Source of the DNA: Agrobacterium tumefaciens
GTDB taxonomy: Bacteria; Pseudomonadota; Alphaproteobacteria; Rhizobiales; Rhizobiaceae
Assembly: GCA_025559845.1 (NCBI GenBank)
Contig: CP048470.1
Coordinates: 1,783,001-1,847,000, forward strand
DNA length: 64,000 nt
Reading direction: 5' to 3'
This document shows positions 52,701 to 61,357 of this stretch, one piece after another. The notes under the pieces were generated by a model that searched no databases, was not told where the DNA came from, and saw only the letters and a list, made by a program, of their open reading frames with translations. Numbering within the stretch: the first letter of the stretch is position 1; the number at the start of each line of letters is the position of its first letter. Made by a program: the position numbers and the translations under genes.

Positions 52701-53546
52701 TTAAAGAGGAGTGGGAGCACTGAGGGGCGCATGCAGCAGGCTGGGTGCGGCCTCCAGAAGCGTTTTCGTGTAGGCTTGGCTTGGGGTGTCCAGGACCTGA
52801 TTGCTGGGACCGAATTCCACGATCTTGCCATTGCGCATCACGGCGATTTCATCCGATATGTGGCGCACTGTTTGAATGTCGTGCGATATGAAAACCATAC
52901 CCAGTCCGAGCTCTCGCTTCAGATCCTGTAGAAGGTTCAGGATCTGCGCACGTACCGAGACGTCGAGAGCCGAGGTCGGTTCGTCGGCAACAATGATCTG
53001 CGGCTCAAGCGAAAGTGCCCTGGCGATGGCGACACGCTGGCGTTGCCCGCCCGAAAGCTGAGCGGGGATGGCATCCAGCACCGACTGGGGCAGGCCAACC
53101 AGCGACACAAGCTCGGATACTCGGGAGCGACGGCTCGCTGCATTGCCGATACCATGGACCTCAAGTGGGTCTGTCAGCGCGTCGCGCACCAGCATTCGTG
53201 CGTTGAGGGCGGTCGCTGGGTCCTGAAACACGACAGAAACAAGACGTCCCATACGTCGACGGGTGGCAGCATCGAAGCGACGGACCGGTTGGCCGTCAAA
53301 TAGAACCTCACCCGAACTCGGCTGTTGAAGGCCGATCAGCACTTTGGACGCGGTCGATTTGCCAGAACCGGATTCGCCGACGATGCCGAGGGTCCGCCCC
53401 TTGTATACGGCGAATGACACATGATCGACCGCACGAACAAAAACGGGCTTGGAGAATGTTGTGGCCCGGACTCCGAAGTCGACACAGACATCGCGCAATT
53501 CGATGACCGGTTTTACCGCATCTTGTGAGAGGGACTGGATACTCAT
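52701..53546 (-). CDS. satD: Sialic-acid ABC transporter ATPase (SatD-like)
   Basis: 281 residues, DppF/OppF class: Walker A GESGSGKST, signature LSGGQRQR, Walker B IIVADEPTSALD. It ends shortly after the canonical C-terminal region (QAYTKTLLEAAPSLLH). It is the second ATPase of a peptide-type importer and overlaps the fused permease-ATPase gene (ATGA, 53543-53546). Placed between a permease set and nanA, it matches satD of the Haemophilus ducreyi Sat system. Confidence 0.88.
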   Translation of the reverse strand: MSIQSLSQDAVKPVIELRDVCVDFGVRATTFSKPVFVRAVDHVSFAVYKGRTLGIVGESGSGKSTASKVLIGLQQPSSGEVLFDGQPVRRFDAATRRRMGRLVSVVFQDPATALNARMLVRDALTDPLEVHGIGNAASRRSRVSELVSLVGLPQSVLDAIPAQLSGGQRQRVAIARALSLEPQIIVADEPTSALDVSVRAQILNLLQDLKRELGLGMVFISHDIQTVRHISDEIAVMRNGKIVEFGPSNQVLDTPSQAYTKTLLEAAPSLLHAPLSAPTPL

Positions 53547-55549
53547 GCGACGTCCTCCTTCGGTGCGATCGGGTCATCATCTGGATGGGCGGCATAAAAG
53601 TGTCCGGTTTGGCCAACCTGTTTCATGACAGTGATCACACCGGCGTTGCGCAACGGATTTGACGAACGCGGAGCAAACCGGTTGCCGGGCGGAAATTCAC
53701 TGGGAGAAGGGACAGTGCCGCGTATCTGGTGAAGTCTCTCAGCACCGGCTTCGATGCTCAACACAGCGCCCAGCAGACCACGGGTATATTCATGAACCGG
53801 CTGCGCGAGCACGTCGCGGCTTGGGCCTTGCTCAACCATCTGGCCGGCATACATTACGGCGATACGGTGGGAAATCTCCGCAACCAGAGCCAGATCGTGC
53901 GACACGAATACCATGGCAAAACCCAACTCTCGGCGTAGCTTGTCGAGAAGCTCGATAACCTGCTTTTGCACGGTTACGTCGAGTGCGGTCGTCGGCTCGT
54001 CGGCAATGACCAGTTTTGGATCTCGGGTCAGTGCCATGGCGATCAACACGCGCTGCCGTTGCCCGCCGGAAAGTTCGTGCGGGTAGGAGTTCAGCGTGCG
54101 TTCCGGATCGAGGCCGACGAGTTCGAGCAGGTCCTTGGCACTGCGGGTACCGCCTCGCGCTGTGAGCTGCTTCATCTGCGAGCGGATCAGCATCGCCGGA
54201 TTGAGCGAAGACAGCGCATCCTGGTAGATCATTGCAATACCTTTGCCACGCAGGGCATTGCGTTCACGCTCCGTCATTGTCAGGAGATTGCGACCTTCAA
54301 AGAGGATTTCGCCTCGGATGCGTGCTTTGGGGTCGAGCAAGCCCATGATGGCGAGCGACGTGATGGACTTGCCACAGCCCGATTCACCGACGAGAGCGAG
54401 CGTTTCGCCAGGTCGAACGGAGAAGGAAACGTTGTCCACCACATCGACATTGCCATGCCGTGGGAAGGCGATGCTGAGATTTTTCACCTCGAGCAATGGC
54501 TGTTGTTCGCCTTCAAAATGCGGTCGATCGCTACGGGTACGTTCGACTGTGCGTAAAGCGTCAAGACGTTGCTGTAGAGAGGCAGGCTCGTTGAACGAGG
54601 ATGAAGAAACGGTGCGGTCGGGTTGCTGTGCCTGAAAGTTGTCTGTCGCAGCAGCAACTGTTGCTGCATTCACTTTCGAGCGGGCGCGCGGTGCCGCCAT
54701 TGCATCGGTCATGCCTTCTGCCAGAATATTGAGGGCCAGAACAGTCACGGTAATAAGTGCGCCGGCGAAGAAGGTCGGCCACCAGGCTCCCGACATCACC
54801 AGTTGGCGGCCTGCCGCCATAACGTTGCCCCAGGAGGGCTCCGGGTCTGGGACCCCGGCCTGGATGAAGGAGAGCGAAGCTTCGAACACGATTGCGTCGG
54901 CGACAAGTACGGTAGCAAAGACCAGGATGGGGGCCAGACAATTGCGGGCGACGTGCTTGATGAGAATACGTGGCGTTGATGCTCCCATGACCCGCACTGC
55001 GGCCACATAGTCCTCACCGTATTGGCCGATAATATTGGCGCGGATGACGCGCGTTAGCTGCGGGGTGTAGAGGAATGCGATCGTCAGGATCAGAACCGGA
55101 AGAGATTGCCCAAAGACGGTGACGAAAACGACGGCCAATGCAATTCCGGGGAACGACATGATCATGTCCAGGACGCGCATCAGCGCCTCCTTAACCCACC
55201 AGCTTGCGGTGGCCGCGATTGCGCCGAGAACAGATGCCACTAGCAGCGCGACCACTGTCGCTCCGATGCCGATGATCAGAGAATAGCTTGCGCCATAAAG
55301 CAGTCGGGAGAATACGTCTCGGCCCTGCCGGTCGGTGCCAAACCAGTAGGTTGCGTCCGGGGCGGAAGGGCCACGTGTCAGTCCGGTTGCCAGCGGATCG
55401 TGTGTGGCGACCAGGGGGGCCAGAGCCGCCATCAGAAAGATGAACAGCAGGATGGCCAAAGCGATTTTTGACGCAGCCGGGAGCTGGCGCAGGCCTGACA
55501 GGCGCGAGCCGGGTGTCGAAAGCCTTTCTGTGAGTTGAATTCTAAGCAC
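53543..55549 (-). CDS. satC: Fused permease-ATPase of the sialic-acid ABC transporter (SatC-like)
   Basis: About 668 residues from the GTG at 55547-55549 (AGGACGG seven bases upstream). Residues 1-270 are a DppC-type permease (GTDRQGRDVFSRLLYGA, VRVMGASTPRILIKHVA). A linker rich in Ala, Gln and Ser (about 275-340) leads to a DppD-type ATPase (Walker A GESGCGKS, signature LSGGQRQR, Walker B VIADEPTTALD). No stop or frameshift interrupts the join, so the fusion is genuine. The same fusion is known for SatC of Haemophilus ducreyi. An upstream ATG at 55606 would extend into satB and is less likely. Confidence 0.87.
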   Translation of the reverse strand: MLRIQLTERLSTPGSRLSGLRQLPAASKIALAILLFIFLMAALAPLVATHDPLATGLTRGPSAPDATYWFGTDRQGRDVFSRLLYGASYSLIIGIGATVVALLVASVLGAIAATASWWVKEALMRVLDMIMSFPGIALAVVFVTVFGQSLPVLILTIAFLYTPQLTRVIRANIIGQYGEDYVAAVRVMGASTPRILIKHVARNCLAPILVFATVLVADAIVFEASLSFIQAGVPDPEPSWGNVMAAGRQLVMSGAWWPTFFAGALITVTVLALNILAEGMTDAMAAPRARSKVNAATVAAATDNFQAQQPDRTVSSSSFNEPASLQQRLDALRTVERTRSDRPHFEGEQQPLLEVKNLSIAFPRHGNVDVVDNVSFSVRPGETLALVGESGCGKSITSLAIMGLLDPKARIRGEILFEGRNLLTMTERERNALRGKGIAMIYQDALSSLNPAMLIRSQMKQLTARGGTRSAKDLLELVGLDPERTLNSYPHELSGGQRQRVLIAMALTRDPKLVIADEPTTALDVTVQKQVIELLDKLRRELGFAMVFVSHDLALVAEISHRIAVMYAGQMVEQGPSRDVLAQPVHEYTRGLLGAVLSIEAGAERLHQIRGTVPSPSEFPPGNRFAPRSSNPLRNAGVITVMKQVGQTGHFYAAHPDDDPIAPKEDVA

Positions 55550-55550
55550 T

Positions 55551-56516
55551 TCAAACCGTCCTGATACGCGGGTTGACCAACACATAAAGCAGGTCGACAG
55601 CGACATTGATCACCACAAAGGCGAGCGCTACGGTTAACGTTACGCCTTGCACGAGATTGGGTTCGTTATTGGTCACGCCATTCATGATGAGCATGCCCAT
55701 GCCATTGATGTTGAATATGATTTCGATGACGACGGCACCTCCTAGAAGGTAGCCGATGCGCAGGCCAAGCACGGTAATCGGTGTGATCAGGGCGTTGCGT
55801 AGGACATTGCGTGCCACCACGACGCGCCGGGGTATCCCGGCGCCAAGAGCAGTGCGAACATAGTCACGGTCGAGTTCTTCGACCATCGATGTGCGCACGA
55901 CACGCGAGAGTTGGCCGATGACCGGCATGGCCAAGGCAAAGGCTGGCAAAAACATGCGTAATAACCAGCCACCAAAATTGTCCGTCATAGCTGGTAGCTT
56001 TCCGGCGACCGGGAAGATCGAGAACAATCCAACCTTGTGGCCGAGCACCTGGATCAGGAGGATCGCCAGCCAGAAAGATGGGGTAGACAGCGACGCGATC
56101 GACAGCAGGCGAATGGCCTGATCGGGCCAGCGATCGCGATAGACCGCCGCAACGATGCCGAGCGTCAGTGCGAAGCCGACGGCGATGATGAGGCCAAGAA
56201 ACGTCAATTGCAGCGTGACGGGGAAAGCACGGGCGATCTCGTCGATGACAGGCAGTTGGCGGGCCGAATATGTCCCCAGATCCAGTTTCGCCAGTCCGGT
56301 CAGAAACGTCACGTAGCGGGTGGGCAGGGGATCATCAAGACCATGGGCGGCACGATACTCAAGCCGCGCTTCCAGTGAGGCGCCTTCACCTAATGCGGTG
56401 ATGGCTGGGTCCACCTTCGAAAACGACATGATGAAAAACACGAGAAATGTGATCCCGAGGATCATGATCGGCAATTGCACGAGACGGCGACCGATAAGGC
56501 TCAGCACTTTTGACAT
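55551..56516 (-). CDS. satB: Sialic-acid ABC transporter permease (SatB-like)
   Basis: 321 residues, DppB-type permease: N-terminal helix (LVQLPIMILGITFLVFFIMSF), GLAKLDLGTYSARQLPV, and the permease loop RTALGAGIPRRVVVARNVLRNALITP. Six membrane segments are expected. It lies directly upstream of satC; the binding-protein gene is 133 bases further upstream, with a hairpin in the gap. Confidence 0.9.
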   Translation of the reverse strand: MSKVLSLIGRRLVQLPIMILGITFLVFFIMSFSKVDPAITALGEGASLEARLEYRAAHGLDDPLPTRYVTFLTGLAKLDLGTYSARQLPVIDEIARAFPVTLQLTFLGLIIAVGFALTLGIVAAVYRDRWPDQAIRLLSIASLSTPSFWLAILLIQVLGHKVGLFSIFPVAGKLPAMTDNFGGWLLRMFLPAFALAMPVIGQLSRVVRTSMVEELDRDYVRTALGAGIPRRVVVARNVLRNALITPITVLGLRIGYLLGGAVVIEIIFNINGMGMLIMNGVTNNEPNLVQGVTLTVALAFVVINVAVDLLYVLVNPRIRTV

Positions 56517-56611
56517 GCCAAACTAGCTCCTTCGCAAAAGACAATAGAGATCACGGCAGCAGCACTGCCGATGCCGGGCCAAGTGCCCGTCCTATGTCGA
56601 AGAGTTGGCAA

Positions 56612-56640
56612 TTCAGGCGCCGGGTTTTCCAGCGCCTGAA
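56612..56640 (-). promoter_or_regulatory. Intercistronic hairpin between satA and satB
   Basis: A 9-bp perfect inverted repeat, TTCAGGCGC (56612-56620) and GCGCCTGAA (56632-56640), lies just past the satA stop. No T-run follows on the coding strand. Like the one in the ugp operon it probably stabilises binding-protein mRNA or attenuates read-through. Confidence 0.6.
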
Positions 56641-56649
56641 CGTGCCGGA

Positions 56650-58212
56650 TTATTGCTTGACGCCAACGCCAAGGAAGGAAAGGCCGGTCGTCGGCACCGG
56701 TGCAAAGCCTTCCAATTGCTCGGCGTCCCATGCGGTTGGCAACTGGCGATGGAAGAGTGGGTAAAGCGGGACCTCTTCAGAAAGAAGGTCGAACGCCTTG
56801 TTCCATTTTTCTTGCTGATCGGTCCCGGTCAGCCGCTGTGCTTCATTCAGGACACCAGTCAGTTCGCCGTATTTGGCGCTTGCGGACCACTGGAAGCGCT
56901 TGGTCGGCCAGATATTGTCGCCATACCACCATTGCATCAGAATATCAGGATCGTTGCCAAAGACCGAGGGGTCACCAGGCGCGATCATGACCTGCATCTT
57001 GCCGGCATCGACTTTGGTGTATTGGCCACCGGACTGGCCGATATCGAGCGTGGTGTTGAACCCGACCGCGTCAAGCGACTCCTTGATGATCGGCGCCACG
57101 TCCTTGACCCAGCCATGGTCCGTGCTCATCAGCGTGATGTCTAGCTTCGGCGTGCCGGCTTCAGCCAGCAAAGACTTGGCCTTATCAGGATCATAGGTGT
57201 AGACGGTCGAAGCCTGGTGATAGTTCGGATGCGTTTTCGGCAGGAACGATGTTGCTGCGGTCGCATTGTCAAGCATACCCGTGCCGATGATCTTGTCCAT
57301 GTTGAGCGCATAGAAGAATGCCTGGCGGACACGTACATCGTCGAAGGGTTTGGCGGCCGTGTTGAACATGGCAAACAGCAGTCCGAAAGACTGGGTCTTT
57401 TCGAGCGTTGCCGCTGCGGCCACGGCATCGGCGTCGACATAGGGCACATCTTCCATGGCCATAACGGTGCCGGAGGTCAGGGCGTTAACGCGTGCGGTCG
57501 GATCAGCGATCAGGTTCCAGACCATCTCCTTGGCAAGAGCCGGGCGAGGGCCGGTATAGGCATCATTGCGGGTGAACACGATCTGCGCTTCAGGGACGGC
57601 TGAGACCAGCTTGTAAGGGCCGGACCCAATGGGCAGCTTGCCAAACCCGTCCGCGTCCGCTTCCACAGCAGCCTTCGGTACGATCTTCACGGAACCCAGC
57701 CGCTCGCTGAACAGCGAGAACGGGAATTTGGTCGTGATCTTCACCGTATCCGCAGAGACGACTTCGACCTTGTCGATGAAGGATACGAAAGAGCGGAACA
57801 GCGATTTCGACGCGGGGTCCAGAACACGGGTGAACGAAAAAACCACGTCATCTGCCGTGACAGGGGCGCCGTTATGGAAAACAGCGTCTTTGCGCAGCTT
57901 GATGGTGTAGGTCAATCCATCCTGGCTGGTTGGCATTTCAGCAGCCAGAGCCGCGTAGGGTTTGCGTGTTACAGGATCAAGATCGACCAGACCTTCAAAG
58001 ACATGCCAGTTTGCTGCCTGCGTGACGGCACCCGATGCATTCAAGGGATCGAACGTTCCAGACAAACCGTAAGCAATTGCAACCTGGATCGTTGCATCCG
58101 GATTTGTCGTGGCCGATTGCGCCAGCGCACCCGTGCTGCCAATCATGTAGGTTGAGGCAAGTGCTCCTGCCACAAGGCAAAGGGCGCGGCGTGAAATTGC
58201 AAACGTTGTCAT
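56650..58212 (-). CDS. satA: Sialic-acid ABC transporter substrate-binding protein (SatA-like)
   Basis: 520 residues, family-5 (peptide-type) binding protein. The N-terminus has a signal peptide with paired arginines (SRRALCLVAG... to ALAQ-SATT), which could be Tat- or Sec-dependent. Mature features: GTFDPLNASGAVTQAANWHVFEGL..., LRKDAVFHNGAPVTADDVVFSF, a typical family-5 segment. It would capture Neu5Ac or a derivative in the periplasm. AAGGGGAACC precedes the ATG. Peptide uptake cannot be excluded by sequence, but gene order supports sialic acid. Confidence 0.87.
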   Translation of the reverse strand: MTTFAISRRALCLVAGALASTYMIGSTGALAQSATTNPDATIQVAIAYGLSGTFDPLNASGAVTQAANWHVFEGLVDLDPVTRKPYAALAAEMPTSQDGLTYTIKLRKDAVFHNGAPVTADDVVFSFTRVLDPASKSLFRSFVSFIDKVEVVSADTVKITTKFPFSLFSERLGSVKIVPKAAVEADADGFGKLPIGSGPYKLVSAVPEAQIVFTRNDAYTGPRPALAKEMVWNLIADPTARVNALTSGTVMAMEDVPYVDADAVAAAATLEKTQSFGLLFAMFNTAAKPFDDVRVRQAFFYALNMDKIIGTGMLDNATAATSFLPKTHPNYHQASTVYTYDPDKAKSLLAEAGTPKLDITLMSTDHGWVKDVAPIIKESLDAVGFNTTLDIGQSGGQYTKVDAGKMQVMIAPGDPSVFGNDPDILMQWWYGDNIWPTKRFQWSASAKYGELTGVLNEAQRLTGTDQQEKWNKAFDLLSEEVPLYPLFHRQLPTAWDAEQLEGFAPVPTTGLSFLGVGVKQ

Positions 58213-58246
58213 TGGTTCCCCTTTTTTTGGTATTGAAGTCCGGATG

Positions 58247-58969
58247 TCATTTTCCAGTCGGCGGCGTCTTGTTGTGTCGGATGACGCGTTCGATACCGTC
58301 GTAGTGTTTATCGAGCTGCTCCTTGGCCGCCTTGATGTCGCCAGCCTCTATGGCGTCGACGATTGCCGCGTGCTCGCGCCAAGTTTGCATTGGGTCGGCG
58401 TTGCTCAGGTTCACGAAGTCGGATGCCTTGTAGAAAGCGAGCCAGAAGACTTCGAGCAGCCGCAACAGGATTTCATTTTCCTGGCAACGAAAAAGCAGTT
58501 GGTGGAAGAGCCTATCCTCATCGGGGAAGCTTTCGCCCTTTTCTGCCCGCTCACGCATCCTGTCGAGCGCATCGCGCAGTTCCTGGATGTCACGGGGTGT
58601 GATGCTGGCTAAAGTCTTCTCGATCAGTCCGACCTCAAGGGTTCTGCGAATGATGATGACTTCTTCAATCTGCTGCAGGGCGCTACCGAGGCCGTAGGCA
58701 AGATTGTCGAGCAATGGCTCGAATGAAAACGCCTTCACGAAGACGCCAATACCCCGGCGCGATTCAAGGACGCCAACAGATTCAAGCGCCTTGATGCCTT
58801 CTCGGACGGAGTTGCGGCTGACTCCCAGTTGTTGTGCAAGTTCGCCTTCAGGAGGCAGTGGAGAGCCGGCTTTCAGATTGTTGTCGTCGATATAGCTCCG
58901 AAGGCTCTCCTGCACCGATACGTGCAACAGAGGCGCTTTTTGCAGGGGCTTTATCGTTTTCAGGCTCAT
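58247..58969 (-). CDS. GntR/FadR-family regulator of the sialic-acid locus (NanR-like)
   Basis: 240 residues. N-terminal winged helix (about 15-85; LAQQLGVSRNSVREGIKALE, VLESRRGIGVFV) and a helical FCD effector domain (about 95-225; EVGLIEKTLASITPRDIQELR, DEDRLFHQLLF with metal-ligand-like Asp and His). NanR of E. coli is of this class and responds to Neu5Ac. It is the first gene of the minus-strand operon, 34 bases before satA, and is divergent from the NanM-like gene. It probably represses both arms. Confidence 0.87.
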   Translation of the reverse strand: MSLKTIKPLQKAPLLHVSVQESLRSYIDDNNLKAGSPLPPEGELAQQLGVSRNSVREGIKALESVGVLESRRGIGVFVKAFSFEPLLDNLAYGLGSALQQIEEVIIIRRTLEVGLIEKTLASITPRDIQELRDALDRMRERAEKGESFPDEDRLFHQLLFRCQENEILLRLLEVFWLAFYKASDFVNLSNADPMQTWREHAAIVDAIEAGDIKAAKEQLDKHYDGIERVIRHNKTPPTGK

Positions 58970-59181
58970 CGTCCGTCTCCAGGGTTGGTTGGCTTCGGCT
59001 GAAACCTACCCGTTGCTCGTTAATTATCCACTTGTAGGATATCTGTCAACAGGATATTGGGTCTCTATCGTCGATGGGGAGGAACCTCAAGCCTGAGGGA
59101 CGCCATCGAGTGCGGTTGGGATCTGAGTGATTTCCACCTTGGCAAAGCGATATTTGAAGCAAGCAGCAGCAAGAGGACGCG
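58970..59181. promoter_or_regulatory. Divergent control region of the sialic-acid locus
   Basis: 212 bases between the regulator and NanM-like gene. Two neighbouring inverted repeats are the best operator candidates: ATCC-N7-GGAT (59026-59040) and ATATC-TGT..ACA-G-GATAT (59039-59057). They could bind the FadR-type regulator and control both transcription directions. Confidence 0.5.
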
Positions 59182-60312
59182 ATGAGAGCAGTGTTACCGG
59201 ATACGAAATCCGCGCCGAAAGAAGCCCCACAACTGACCGCGTCGCACACTTCAGGGAAATGGCCGGATCTACCCGTGGCGATCAAAGGTGGAATTGGTGT
59301 TCAGTTTGACGACGTCGCCTATGTCGGTCTTGGTTCAGCAGGTCGGGATCTCTATTCACTTGATCTGAAAAATCCTGAAGCAGGTTGGAAAGGGCGAACC
59401 GCCTTTCCCGGTGCGCCGACAAACGGTGCGGCTGCCGCAGCAAGTGGCGGCAGGATTTTCGTATTCAGCGGTAATGGAAAGCAGAGGCCGGACGCCAAGT
59501 CCGCAATCATCTTCGACTGCGTTCATATCTACGACCCTGCAGACGATAGCTGGAGCAGAGTGGAAACGCGCACACCAGTCGGTCTATCTGGTGCAAAAGC
59601 GCTATCATTGTCTAACGGCCGCATTGCCATTGTCGGCGGATACAACAAGCAGCTTTTCGACCGATATCTCGCTGACCTCTCGGTTCTGGACAAGGACGCA
59701 AACCCGTTGGAATTTGACCGACTTGTACGCAGCTACATGAGCATGGCGCCGGACGAGTATCGCTGGAACGGTGACGTGCTTTCCTATGATCCCAAGACGA
59801 ATTGCTGGGGTTTGCTTGGGCAAAATCCGTTTCCGCCGAACTGCGACAGCGCAGCGGTGACGATCGGGCAGGATGATTTTGTCCTCGTCAGCGGCGAGGT
59901 GAAACCGGGTTTGCGAACGGCAGCGGTCAAGAGCGTGTGTTTCAAAGAAAACCTGTGCGATTGGCGACAACTGACAGATCTGCCGAAGCCAGCCTCGGAT
60001 GAGGTGCAGGAGGGATTGGGCGGCGCTTTCGCTGGTTACGTCGGAAAGCAGATTCTGGTTGCCGGTGGCGTCAACTTCAAGGGCGCTCGCGCAAACGCCG
60101 ATGCCGGCAACTGGTATGCGCATGAAGGCCTCACCAAAATCTGGCGTGACGAAATCTACGCATTTGACGGCAAGGACTGGCGTGAGGTTGGAAAACTCCC
60201 GCGCGGCCTCGCTTACGGCATTTCGTTTTCCGTGCCCGACGGACTGCTGATCGTCGGCGGCGAGGATTGTACAGGCAATGCACGCGCAGAAGTCTTTGTT
60301 GTCAACGTCTGA
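59182..60312 (+). CDS. nanM: N-acetylneuraminate epimerase (NanM-like Kelch protein)
   Basis: 376 residues, six-bladed Kelch propeller: repeated GG/GS turns such as [34 protein letters not shown] and [24 protein letters not shown] matches the conserved NanM active-site segment. NanM converts alpha- to beta-Neu5Ac. AGAGGACGC precedes the ATG. No signal peptide is seen, unlike the periplasmic E. coli enzyme, so it probably acts in the cytoplasm on imported sugar. First gene of the plus-strand arm. Confidence 0.88.
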   Translation: MRAVLPDTKSAPKEAPQLTASHTSGKWPDLPVAIKGGIGVQFDDVAYVGLGSAGRDLYSLDLKNPEAGWKGRTAFPGAPTNGAAAAASGGRIFVFSGNGKQRPDAKSAIIFDCVHIYDPADDSWSRVETRTPVGLSGAKALSLSNGRIAIVGGYNKQLFDRYLADLSVLDKDANPLEFDRLVRSYMSMAPDEYRWNGDVLSYDPKTNCWGLLGQNPFPPNCDSAAVTIGQDDFVLVSGEVKPGLRTAAVKSVCFKENLCDWRQLTDLPKPASDEVQEGLGGAFAGYVGKQILVAGGVNFKGARANADAGNWYAHEGLTKIWRDEIYAFDGKDWREVGKLPRGLAYGISFSVPDGLLIVGGEDCTGNARAEVFVVNV

Positions 60313-60378
60313 AACGGTCGTGGCAGACGATAACAATCAACCTGAACGACATATCTCAACAGCAAATTGGATGGAACG

Positions 60379-61356
60379 ATGAAGCTGGCCTTCTTTGGGG
60401 TAGGACATTGGCATGCAGCGATGCACGCGGAATCTGCGCGGGCATCCGGTGCGCAGATTTTAACGGCATGGGATGCGGACGTCGCGAAAGCGGAGAGATT
60501 TGCAGAGACCTACGGTGCTAAGGTCGTCAGCAGCATTGAAGAGGCGCTGCAACAGGAACCCGATCTGGCTGTCGTCATGGGCAAACCTTTCGAAATGGCA
60601 GATCTTGCCCGGCAACTGATTGCCATCAAAATGCCGATCCTGATTGAAAAACCTGTTGGCGTTTCGGGACAGGTTTTGAAACCGATTGTCGATCTGGCGG
60701 AGGAGACTGGCGCTTTTGTCGCTGTCGCGCTGGCGCACAGCTACAGCCCGCTTCTTGAAGAGTTCCGAAAGCTGAAGGGAGACGGGCGACTTGGACCGGT
60801 TTCCCATTCCCATTTCCGTCTGATCAATGGTCCTCCTCAGCGATATGTCGACGACGGTTGTGAATGGGTGCTGGACGGAGCGATCAGTGGCGGCGGGGCA
60901 TTGCGGAATCTCGGTATCCACGGTGTCAATGCGTTCATCGATGTGGTGGGCGATCAGAAAATCGACGTCGTGAGTGCGTCTTTCGGACCCAAAATGCACG
61001 GGACGTCGGTCGAAGACTATGCCGTGGTGATCCTGCGTGCCGAAGATGGCAGCATCGGCATGGTCGAAGCCGGATACATCTTTGCGTCAATGATCAGGGG
61101 GATTTTCGAATGGCGTGTTTCAACACGCAATGCGAGCCTTTGTGATCGCGGTGATGTGCTGGAGATCGTCACGCTGGATGACGGTTGTGTCCGTGAAGTT
61201 CAAGCAACGCCGGTTGCCAGACGTTACGACGCCATGATGGCGAAAACGATCGATCGGTTACGCGATGGCGGCGAGCCGGCTGTAACGCTCGCGCGCCACT
61301 GGCGCGCGATGGACATTATCGACAGATGCTACGCGTATGCAGGCGGGGAAAAGTAA
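60379..61356 (+). CDS. Gfo/Idh/MocA oxidoreductase, first copy
   Basis: 325 residues from the ATG at 60379. The N-terminal Rossmann fold (KLAFFGVGHWHAAMH, with GxGxxH in place of GxGxxG) is followed by ILIEKPVGVS (the EKP motif with catalytic Lys). C-terminal domain: GGGALRNLGIHGVNAFIDV, with the usual His. The gene follows nanM by 66 bases and abuts a second family member. Sialic-acid loci of this kind encode NanX/YjhC-type enzymes that use NAD to convert 2,7-anhydro- or 2,3-dehydro-Neu5Ac; this is the inferred role. Confidence 0.78.
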   Translation: MKLAFFGVGHWHAAMHAESARASGAQILTAWDADVAKAERFAETYGAKVVSSIEEALQQEPDLAVVMGKPFEMADLARQLIAIKMPILIEKPVGVSGQVLKPIVDLAEETGAFVAVALAHSYSPLLEEFRKLKGDGRLGPVSHSHFRLINGPPQRYVDDGCEWVLDGAISGGGALRNLGIHGVNAFIDVVGDQKIDVVSASFGPKMHGTSVEDYAVVILRAEDGSIGMVEAGYIFASMIRGIFEWRVSTRNASLCDRGDVLEIVTLDDGCVREVQATPVARRYDAMMAKTIDRLRDGGEPAVTLARHWRAMDIIDRCYAYAGGEK

Positions 61357-61357
61357 G

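Noticed and set aside
53543..55549. Possibility that the permease-ATPase fusion is a sequencing error removing a stop
   Set aside because: The frame runs through a sensible linker, and the same fusion is known in the Haemophilus Sat transporter.
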